64,000 bases of DNA from Pseudarthrobacter sp. BIM B-2242 (GTDB lineage Bacteria > Actinomycetota > Actinomycetes > Actinomycetales > Micrococcaceae). The position numbers and the translations under genes are program-made. The DNA is taken from the NCBI RefSeq assembly GCF_014764445.1, contig NZ_CP061721.1:3472001-3536000 (forward strand), in the 5' to 3' direction. This document shows, piece by piece, positions 58,142-64,000 of this stretch. The notes beneath the pieces were generated by a model. That model saw nothing but the letters and a program-made list of their open reading frames with translations. It made no database searches and had not been told where the DNA came from. Position 1 is the first letter of the stretch; every line of letters starts with the position of its first letter.

Positions 58142-59283
58142 TCTGCGAAGGCTCCGTCCGGGTGGCGCCAGACCGGTCCGCGCCAGGCGTGGCCGCGTTT
58201 GTCCGCCGCCCGGACAACCGCTTCATCGATTTCGATGCCGAGGCCGGGGCCGGTCAGACGTTCAATATGGCCGTTGACGAACTTCAGCGGACTCTTGTCC
58301 ACCACGTAATCCAGGACTTCGGCGCCCTGGTTGTAGTGGATGCCGATGCTCTGCTCCTGGATCAGGAAGTTGGGCGTCGCGAAGCCCACCTGCAGGCACG
58401 CGGCGAGGGCAAGGGGTCCAAGCGGGCAGTGCGGGGCCAGTTGGACGTCGTAGATCTCGGCCAGGGAGGCGATCTTGCGGACCTCGGTGATGCCGCCGGC
58501 GTGCGAGAGGTCCGGCTGCGCCACGGCGATTCCGGCCTGCAGTGCCGGCAGGAATTCCTGCCGGCTGTAGAGCCGCTCACCCGTGGAGACCGGAGTGGTG
58601 GTGGATGAGGTGAATTCGCGCAGCAAGTGCGTGTTTTCCGGGACCACGGGCTCCTCGAGGAAGAACGGCCGGTACGGTTCCAGCAACGGCGCCACGCGAC
58701 GGGCGTTGGCCAGGCTGAAGCGGCCATGGAAGTCCACCGCGACGTCGCCGTGGTCTCCCAGGACTTCGCGCGCCGCGGCAACCCGGCGGATGACGCCGTC
58801 GATCTCTGCCACCGAGGCCACCGGGCTCATCCGGCCGCTGGCGTTCATTTTCACGGCGGTCAGGCCTACGTCGAGCTGGGCGCTGATCTGGTCCGCCACC
58901 TCGTTGGGTTCGTCCCCGCCCACCCAGCCGTACATCCGGATGCGGTCCCGGACGTGGCCGCCCAGGAGCTGGTGCACGGGGGTGTTGAAGTGCTTGCCCG
59001 CAATATCCCATAATGCCTGGTCCAGCCCGGATACGGCGCTGGCGAGGATGGGTCCACCCCGGTAGAAGGAGCCCTTGGTCATGACCTGCCAGTGGTCCTC
59101 GATGCGGAGGGCATCGTTGCCGATGAGCAGCTCCGAGAGCTGTTCAACGGCGGTGCGCACGGTTTCGCTGCGCCCTTCGCAGGTTGCCTCGCCCCAGCCG
59201 ACGATGCCGCTCTCGGTTTCGATCCGGACAAAAAGCCACCGCGGGGCGACGAGGAAGGTTTCGATCCTGCTGATGCGTGTCAT
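58135..59283 (-). CDS. dgoD: D-galactonate dehydratase
   Basis: An enolase-superfamily enzyme of 382 residues, length and sequence very close to DgoD of E. coli. Metal ligands and acid/base residues appear as AVDFHGRFSLAN, FFLEEPVVPEN and STGERLYSRQEFLPALQAGI; VAQPDLSHAGGITEVRKIAS and APHCPLGPLALAACLQVGFA include the catalytic His; QEQSIGIHYNQGAEVLDYV is a signature of galactonate dehydratase. It removes water from D-galactonate to give 2-keto-3-deoxygalactonate. The gene lies between the importer permeases and the aldolase in a single minus-strand operon. Confidence 0.95.
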   Translation of the reverse strand: MTRISRIETFLVAPRWLFVRIETESGIVGWGEATCEGRSETVRTAVEQLSELLIGNDALRIEDHWQVMTKGSFYRGGPILASAVSGLDQALWDIAGKHFNTPVHQLLGGHVRDRIRMYGWVGGDEPNEVADQISAQLDVGLTAVKMNASGRMSPVASVAEIDGVIRRVAAAREVLGDHGDVAVDFHGRFSLANARRVAPLLEPYRPFFLEEPVVPENTHLLREFTSSTTTPVSTGERLYSRQEFLPALQAGIAVAQPDLSHAGGITEVRKIASLAEIYDVQLAPHCPLGPLALAACLQVGFATPNFLIQEQSIGIHYNQGAEVLDYVVDKSPLKFVNGHIERLTGPGLGIEIDEAVVRAADKRGHAWRGPVWRHPDGAFAEW

Positions 59284-59289
59284 GCCGGC

Positions 59290-60189
59290 CTAGCCTTTGG
59301 TAGCGCCGGCGGTCATGCCGGAGACGATGTACTTCTGCGTAAAGAGCGCAATGATCATGATGGGAACGGTCACCACGGTGGCGGCCGCCATCAGGCCGCC
59401 CCAGTCGATGCTGGCGTAGGAGACGAAGTCGAAGATGGCCACGGGGAGCGTCTTGGTCTTGGACCCGGACAGCACCAGGGCGAACATGAAGTTGTTCCAC
59501 GAGAAGATGAAGGACAGGATGCCGGCGGTGGCCATGCCGGCCACGGACAGCGGCAGCGTGATGCGGCGGAACGCGCCGATCGGGGTTAGTCCGTCCACCT
59601 GCGCCGATTCCTCCAGTTCCAGCGGAAGGGAATCGAAGTAGCTCATCATGATGTACACAATCAGCGGCAGCGCCACGAACATGTGGCTGAGGATCAGCAC
59701 CTCGAAGCCGCCCACCATCCGCAGGTTGGAGAAGACGTAGTACCAGGGCACCAGCAGCGAGACGCCCGGGATGACACGGGCCATCAGCACCACCAGGGCT
59801 GATCGGTGCATGGTGAACCGGCTCATGGCGTATGCGGCGGGGACCCCCAGCACCAGCGAGAGCACCGTGGAGACGAACGCCACCCAGAAGCTGTTGAAGA
59901 TGAAGACGAAGTAGTTGTTGCGCTGCAGGACGTTCGCGTAGTTCTCGCCCGTGGGGGTGAAGATGATGGATTTGGCGGAGTCGTAGATGTCCACGTTGGT
60001 TTTGAAGGACGCCATCAGCATCCAGGCCAGCGGCGCGAGAAGGAACAGCACCACGGCGATCAGGGCGACCACCCGGAAGACCTTGTAGGCGCGGGTGGCA
60101 AGGGGCTTACGGCGGCGGCGGACCGGCTGGGAAGGCCTGGCCGACGTCGGGTTCCCTGTGTTTTCGGCGTTTTCGTTGACGACGGTCAT
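59290..60189 (-). CDS. Sugar (acid) ABC transporter permease, MalG type
   Basis: A 299-residue inner-membrane permease with a charged N-terminus, six hydrophobic segments and an EAA loop (LELEESAQVDGLTPIGAFRR). It ends in the typical KYIVSGMTAGATKG. ATG at 60189 overlaps the stop of the other permease by 4 bp (ATGA). It follows the binding protein and MalF-type permease in transcription and is 6 bp from dgoD, so it belongs to the galactonate-type operon. Cargo could be galactonate or a galactoside. Confidence 0.94.
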   Translation of the reverse strand: MTVVNENAENTGNPTSARPSQPVRRRRKPLATRAYKVFRVVALIAVVLFLLAPLAWMLMASFKTNVDIYDSAKSIIFTPTGENYANVLQRNNYFVFIFNSFWVAFVSTVLSLVLGVPAAYAMSRFTMHRSALVVLMARVIPGVSLLVPWYYVFSNLRMVGGFEVLILSHMFVALPLIVYIMMSYFDSLPLELEESAQVDGLTPIGAFRRITLPLSVAGMATAGILSFIFSWNNFMFALVLSGSKTKTLPVAIFDFVSYASIDWGGLMAAATVVTVPIMIIALFTQKYIVSGMTAGATKG

Positions 60190-61136
60190 TTGCTTACCGC
60201 TTTCTTGCGCATGGTCAGCAGCCACATGGAACCGATGATGATCATAAAGAACAGGATCAGCACCGCGGAGGACAGCCCGTACTGGTTGTAGTCGAAGCTC
60301 AGCCCGTAGGCGTAGACGTTCAGGGTTTCCACTTCATGGAAGGACCCGCCGCCCTTGCCTTTGGTGGCGTACAGGATGTCGAAGGTTTTCAGGGCGTCGA
60401 TCCCCCGGAGCAGGATGGCCACGATGACGGTGGGCATCATCAGGGGCAGCGTGATGTAGAAGAAGCGCTGGAAGGAGTTGGCCCCGTCCACGCGTGCCGC
60501 CTCGTCCGGTTCCTCGGACAGGGAGGTCAGGCCGGCCAGCAGGATCAGGACCACCATGGGGGTCCACTGCCAGACGTCCATAAAGATGGTGGTGCCCAAC
60601 GCCGTGTCCTGGCCGGACAGCCAGGGCTGGGCGGGGATGCCCACCATGCCCAGGAGCTGGTTGACGAACCCGATATTGGGATCGAAGATCAGCCTGAACA
60701 TCATGCCCACAGCAACCGGGGTGGCGACGAGCGGCAGCAGGATGGCCACGCGGACCCATTTTTCGCCGCGGAACGGCCGCCACAGCAGCAGGGCGATGCC
60801 CATGCCCAGGACCACTTCGCAGACCAGGGCAATGCCGGTAAAGGTGAGGGTGCGGCCCACCGCGGGCCAGAAGCGTTCCACGTCGGACAGGACCGTCATG
60901 TAGTTTTCCAGGCCAATGAACTCGGTGGCGGCACGGACTGAACCCTGGGAATCGGTGAGGCTCAGGTACAGCGTCCAGGCCAGAGGGAAGGCGATGAGGA
61001 CGGCTACGAAAGCCATCGCCGGGGCTGCGAAGAGCCACTTCCGGTGCGTATTGGTCCAGTCAGAGAATTTTTCGCGGCCGTTCGGGGCACGCCCGGCATT
61101 CCGCGCTGCGCTGCGGGGAGAGGTCGTTACAGACAT
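60186..61136 (-). CDS. Sugar (acid) ABC transporter permease, MalF type
   Basis: A 316-residue permease with six membrane segments (first at about 33-52) and the EAA loop EPDEAARVDGANSFQRFFYI. A cytoplasmic N-terminus of about 30 residues contains several Arg. It pairs with the MalG-type permease, whose ATG overlaps its stop, and is preceded by the binding lipoprotein gene 122 bp upstream. No ATPase gene is seen in this operon, consistent with a shared ATPase encoded elsewhere. Confidence 0.94.
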   Translation of the reverse strand: MSVTTSPRSAARNAGRAPNGREKFSDWTNTHRKWLFAAPAMAFVAVLIAFPLAWTLYLSLTDSQGSVRAATEFIGLENYMTVLSDVERFWPAVGRTLTFTGIALVCEVVLGMGIALLLWRPFRGEKWVRVAILLPLVATPVAVGMMFRLIFDPNIGFVNQLLGMVGIPAQPWLSGQDTALGTTIFMDVWQWTPMVVLILLAGLTSLSEEPDEAARVDGANSFQRFFYITLPLMMPTVIVAILLRGIDALKTFDILYATKGKGGGSFHEVETLNVYAYGLSFDYNQYGLSSAVLILFFMIIIGSMWLLTMRKKAVSK

Positions 61137-61258
61137 GGTTCACCTAAAAAGTTGGAGGGTGAAGAGTGGCCGGGGCGGGACGGCAGCAGCACTGCCATCC
61201 CGCCCGGGCAAAGGGGGCGCCGGGGACAATTGGCCGGACCGGCGCCCCGGGTGCGGTA

Positions 61259-62548
61259 CTACTTTTCGCTGTCCAGGAACTTCTGGAAGGCTTCGTGTGC
61301 CGTCTCCGCAGCTGCGGCAGCGTCGGCCCCGGTGATGCTTGCAACGATCGGCTCGCCCACGATCTCGCGGGCCTTACCGACGGTGACCACCTCGGGACGG
61401 TCGTGTCCCACACCGTTCTTGGCGCTGGCGGCAATGGCTTCGGCCAGGTCCTTCGGGTACGTGGACGTGCCCTCGGGGTTGGACCAGACGGAGGCACGGG
61501 GTCCGGGGACGCCGGCCTTCTGTGCAGCCAGCGTGCGTTCCTTGCCCGTTGCCCACTGAATGAACTTCCAGGCGTTGTCCTGGTTGCCCGAAGCCTCGTT
61601 CACGGCCAGGCCCCAGGAGGGGATGTTGTACGGCTTGGAACCGGCAGGGCCGGCCGGCAGTGCGGCGAAGCCGACCTTATCGGCAACCTTGGACTTGGCC
61701 GGGTCGGTGGCGTTCTTGTAGAGCGAGTCCGCCTCTGTGTAGAAGGCGGCCTGGCCCTGCGTGAAGATGGCCATCGCCTCGGGCCAGCTCATGTCCGTGC
61801 TGACGTTGGCAGGGCCGTAGTTCTTGATCAGGCCGCCATAGTAGGCGTAGGCCTCTTTCGCTTCGGCCGAATTGACCGTGGACTTTCCGCTGGCATCCAT
61901 GAAGTCGCCGCCGAAGCTGAAGAGGAAGCTCGAGAACTGGGTAACAGCGGCGGACTTGCCGGTGCGGGCCACAAAGCCTGCGGTGCCCGGGTTGGATTCC
62001 TTGATGGCCTTGGCTGCTGCTTCAAGCTCTTCCATGGTCTTGGGCACCTCGAGGCCGGCGGCCTGCAGCAGGTCCTTGCGGTAATAGAGGACTTCGCGCT
62101 CGGTGATGATCGGGACGCCAACCACCTTGCCGTCAGCCGTGGTGGCCTTGACGGGGCCCTCCTGGAAGTCCTTCCAGTCCCAGCCCGAATCCGATGAAAC
62201 CTTTTCGGTCAGGTCCGCGAGGTAGCCGTTCTTCGCGAATGCCTTGCCCTCCTGGAGCGGGCGGTACATCATCACGTCGATCTCGTCGCTGCCGGCGTTG
62301 AGCTTGACGTTGTACTGGTCGGAGAGCTGGTCCTCGCCGAGCTGGGTCAGTTCCACCTTCAGCCCGGTGGAGCTCTCGAACTCGGGGATTGCTGCCTTAA
62401 TGCCCTCGGTCCAGACGTGGTTGGCCAGCGTCACCCTGACCGTGCCCGATTCCTTGGCGTCGCTGCTGCCGCTGCCGCCGCAGGCAGTCAGGCCCATGGA
62501 AAGTGCCGCAGCGACTGCCGCGTACTTCATTACTGAACGTCGCTTCAT
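61259..62548 (-). CDS. Extracellular solute-binding lipoprotein
   Basis: Substrate-binding protein of 429 residues. The lipoprotein signal peptide is MKRRSVMKYAAVAAALSMGL with lipobox LTAC, followed by a Ser/Gly linker. The mature fold has GTVRVTLANHVWTEGIKAAI, VDVMMYRPLQEGKAFAKNGY-like strands and QAAFYTEADSLYKN, typical of SBP family 1. As the first gene of the importer operon and divergent from a GntR regulator, it determines the substrate taken up for the dgo pathway. The 122 bp between it and the permease may include mRNA-stability elements. Confidence 0.94.
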   Translation of the reverse strand: MKRRSVMKYAAVAAALSMGLTACGGSGSSDAKESGTVRVTLANHVWTEGIKAAIPEFESSTGLKVELTQLGEDQLSDQYNVKLNAGSDEIDVMMYRPLQEGKAFAKNGYLADLTEKVSSDSGWDWKDFQEGPVKATTADGKVVGVPIITEREVLYYRKDLLQAAGLEVPKTMEELEAAAKAIKESNPGTAGFVARTGKSAAVTQFSSFLFSFGGDFMDASGKSTVNSAEAKEAYAYYGGLIKNYGPANVSTDMSWPEAMAIFTQGQAAFYTEADSLYKNATDPAKSKVADKVGFAALPAGPAGSKPYNIPSWGLAVNEASGNQDNAWKFIQWATGKERTLAAQKAGVPGPRASVWSNPEGTSTYPKDLAEAIAASAKNGVGHDRPEVVTVGKAREIVGEPIVASITGADAAAAAETAHEAFQKFLDSEK

Positions 62549-62683
62549 GACGACTCCCTTGTTTTCTGGCTGACGTCGGTGTGCAGCCGGTCACAAATGC
62601 ATCTTTACATCTGCTCTGGGGAAGATCATAGGTAAATAAGGCAGACTTAAACAACCCTTTTTGCTACACCGTATGATTTATTC
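62549..62683. promoter_or_regulatory. Divergent promoter region of the dgo-type operon and gntR
   Basis: A lower-GC 135-bp gap. ATCATA at 62625-62630 and TATGAT at 62672-62677 form a mirrored pair of half sites; on the minus strand TTATTTACCTATGAT may contain the -10 of the operon. FadR-type GntR proteins bind palindromic half sites in such gaps. The exact operator cannot be assigned by eye. Confidence 0.5.
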
Positions 62684-63499
62684 ATGAAAACCCCACAGGC
62701 GGAGTCCCCGATCGACCGGCATGCCTCGTTGGTCCAGAGCCTGGGACTCGCCATCGCCGAGGGTTCCCTGGCACCGAATTCGGTGGTGCGCCTGGACGAG
62801 CTTGAGACGCAGCACAACGTCTCCCGCTCGGTAGTCCGCGAGGCCGCCCGCGTGCTTTCCTCAAAGGGCATGCTGGCATCGCGCCGGCGCTTCGGCACGG
62901 TGGTGCAGCCCGAAGCGGCCTGGAATCTGTATGACCCGGAGGTCATCCGCTGGCGGCTCGCCTCATCCCGGCGGCTGGAGCAGCTGCAGGCCCTGAACGA
63001 GCTCCGCGGTGCCATCGAGCCGCAGGCAGCCCGGCTCGCCGCCGAACGCGCCTCCTGGGATGCGGGCAGCGACCTGGTCCACCTTGCGGCGCGGCTGTGG
63101 GCCGCCGGCCAGCGGGGAGACCAGGACGAATTCCTGCGCCTGGACGTCGCGTTCCACGCCGCGGTGCTCAAAGCATCAGGCAACGCCATGTTTGCCCAGC
63201 TTCTCAATCTTGTGGCCGAGGTCCTCACCGGCAGGGCCGAGCACGGCCTGATGCCGCACCTTCCGGATCATGAGGCCCTGCAGCTGCACGTTGACGTGGC
63301 CAGCGCCATTCAGCGCGGCGAGGCTGCCGCGGCGCATGCGGCGATGAGCCGGATCGTCCAGCAGTTCGCCGAAGAGGTAGGCCACATCTGGTCAGAGCAT
63401 CACCCTGACACGGCGGCAAAGGCGCCCAGGCAGCGGGGAGAATCCGACGACGCCCCCCACCGGCCGCCGTCGGACTCCCTTACCCGGCCGACCGGTTAG
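62684..63499 (+). CDS. GntR/FadR-family repressor of the galactonate operon
   Basis: A 271-residue regulator of the FadR (FCD) subfamily. The N-terminal winged helix has VRLDELETQHNVSRSVVREA and SSKGMLASRRRFGTVVQP; the C-terminal FCD domain is helical and has LRLDVAFHAAVLKASGNAMF and a last helix with HVDVASAIQRGEAAAAHAAM, whose Asp and His residues normally bind a metal and the sugar-acid effector. E. coli DgoR belongs to this class. Divergent placement implies it represses the transport and dehydratase operon and its own gene until galactonate or a pathway intermediate binds. It overlaps the Ig-like gene's stop by 4 bp. Confidence 0.92.
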   Translation: MKTPQAESPIDRHASLVQSLGLAIAEGSLAPNSVVRLDELETQHNVSRSVVREAARVLSSKGMLASRRRFGTVVQPEAAWNLYDPEVIRWRLASSRRLEQLQALNELRGAIEPQAARLAAERASWDAGSDLVHLAARLWAAGQRGDQDEFLRLDVAFHAAVLKASGNAMFAQLLNLVAEVLTGRAEHGLMPHLPDHEALQLHVDVASAIQRGEAAAAHAAMSRIVQQFAEEVGHIWSEHHPDTAAKAPRQRGESDDAPHRPPSDSLTRPTG

Positions 63500-64000
63500 A
63501 ACGATCCCGTGGTGAACTGCCACGTGCTGCCGGCCAGGTGATTGCCGGCGAGGTCCCGGATGGCCGCGGCCCCGCCGGTAACGGTGACGGTGTATTTCGT
63601 TTTGGCGGACAGGGCCTGCTGCGGGTCCAGGACCCACTGGTTGGTGGTGCCGTTGCGGACCACGGCGGCCGGAACCACTGCGCCGGTGCCGGCGTTTTTT
63701 ACTACGAAAGTGGAGGTGCCCACGCCCAGGACAGCCTCGTTGAAGGTGACCGTGATGTTGTTGTTGCGGCGGACCAGGATGGCGTTGCTGCCGGGCGTGT
63801 AGCCGGTGACTACCGGCGCCGGGCCGGTGGTGAACGTCCAGCCCGTGGTGGCGAGCGGTGTGCCCGCAGCGTCGCGGATGGCGGTGGCACCACCGGTCAG
63901 CGTTGCCGTGAATTTCCCGTCGGCGGCCAGGCTCGCAGCCGGGTTGAGGGTGGCCGTCCTGGTGGTGGCGTTGTAGCTGACTGTTGCGGGGATGGCGGTT
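63496..64000 (-). CDS. Protein with tandem Big_5 Ig-like repeats (5' end cut by window)
   Basis: C-terminal 167 residues of a larger protein that runs off the right edge. It shows two tandem domains of about 100 residues, each containing an SbsA-like Ig pattern: NNNITVTFNEAVLGVGTSTF and KYTVTVTGGAAAIRDLAGNH in the last copy, and FTATLTGGATAIRDAAGTPL in the preceding one, both ending in W-F-TTG. The protein ends just after the last repeat with GSTWQFTTGSF, with no sorting signal or membrane helix at the C-terminus. Such repeats act as spacers in large secreted or surface enzymes and adhesins. The catalytic or binding part, if any, lies outside the window. Confidence 0.88.
   Translation of the reverse strand, partial: TAIPATVSYNATTRTATLNPAASLAADGKFTATLTGGATAIRDAAGTPLATTGWTFTTGPAPVVTGYTPGSNAILVRRNNNITVTFNEAVLGVGTSTFVVKNAGTGAVVPAAVVRNGTTNQWVLDPQQALSAKTKYTVTVTGGAAAIRDLAGNHLAGSTWQFTTGSF

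Noticed and set aside
1..64000. CRISPR arrays, transposases, integrases or prophage genes
   Set aside because: No regularly spaced repeats and no protein resembling transposase, integrase or phage structural genes were seen.

Overview
The window is a high-GC chromosomal segment from an actinobacterium of the Micrococcaceae, most likely Arthrobacter or Pseudarthrobacter. This rests on GC-rich codon use, GTG starts, ATGA/GTGA start-stop overlaps, a GlxR-type Crp regulator, a MarP-type periplasmic protease, a DUF2332 protein, an HspR-like regulator and mycothiol-type arsenate reductases. No prophage, transposon, CRISPR array or rRNA operon was seen. There is one tRNA gene, tRNA-Pro(CGG).

Layout. 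1-5.1 kb: an alpha-galactoside import and hydrolysis operon (two ABC permeases, a binding lipoprotein, GH36 alpha-galactosidase). 5.1-10.5 kb, minus strand: a compact five-gene operon of exported Pro/Ala-rich protein, histidine kinase, response regulator, DASS-type anion transporter and glycerate kinase. 10.6-23.3 kb: housekeeping genes (aroQ, DUF2332, marP, Crp/GlxR, NUDIX, RidA, DUF4177, class A PBP, phosphoesterase) and a heterodimeric ABC exporter. 23.4-25.3 kb: tRNA-Pro, then a small exported protein carrying SGNWPNPM twice, divergent from an XRE-TPR regulator. 25.3-30.3 kb: purC, purD, a membrane-anchored sulfite-oxidase-fold enzyme and an L-asparaginase. 30.5-36.2 kb: a four-gene exopolysaccharide operon (processive GT2 synthase, two parallel beta-helix proteins, UDP-glucose dehydrogenase). 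36.4-50.6 kb: single-gene and short units (alcohol dehydrogenase, HAD phosphatase, GH15, DUF72, App1-type phosphatase, GH1, AAA ATPase, J-domain protein, Hsp20, HspR-like regulator, PAP2 phosphatase, AlkC-like glycosylase). Two of these, the AAA ATPase and alkC, carry a -1 frameshift.

50.5-56.5 kb is an arsenic island. It holds three stand-alone arsenate reductases, an ArsR-ArsC fusion, an AqpS-like aquaporin, a flavoprotein with a Cys-rich tail, an ArsR with an N-terminal Cys pair, and a 21-residue peptide with three Cys-Cys pairs. Three near-identical 18-bp palindromes tie the arsC operon and arsR into one regulon. No ArsB or Acr3 pump is present, so arsenite exit probably uses the aquaporin. 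56.5-63.5 kb encodes a De Ley-Doudoroff-type galactonate pathway (dehydratase, KDGal kinase, KDPGal aldolase) with its ABC importer and a divergent FadR-type GntR regulator. The right edge cuts a protein with tandem Big_5 Ig-like repeats.

The two most attractive candidates for undescribed biology are the XRE-TPR regulator with its repeat-containing secreted peptide, which resembles the RRNPP peptide-signalling layout of Firmicutes, and the tiny Cys-rich peptide inside the ars operon. The polyuronate-like exopolysaccharide locus comes next.
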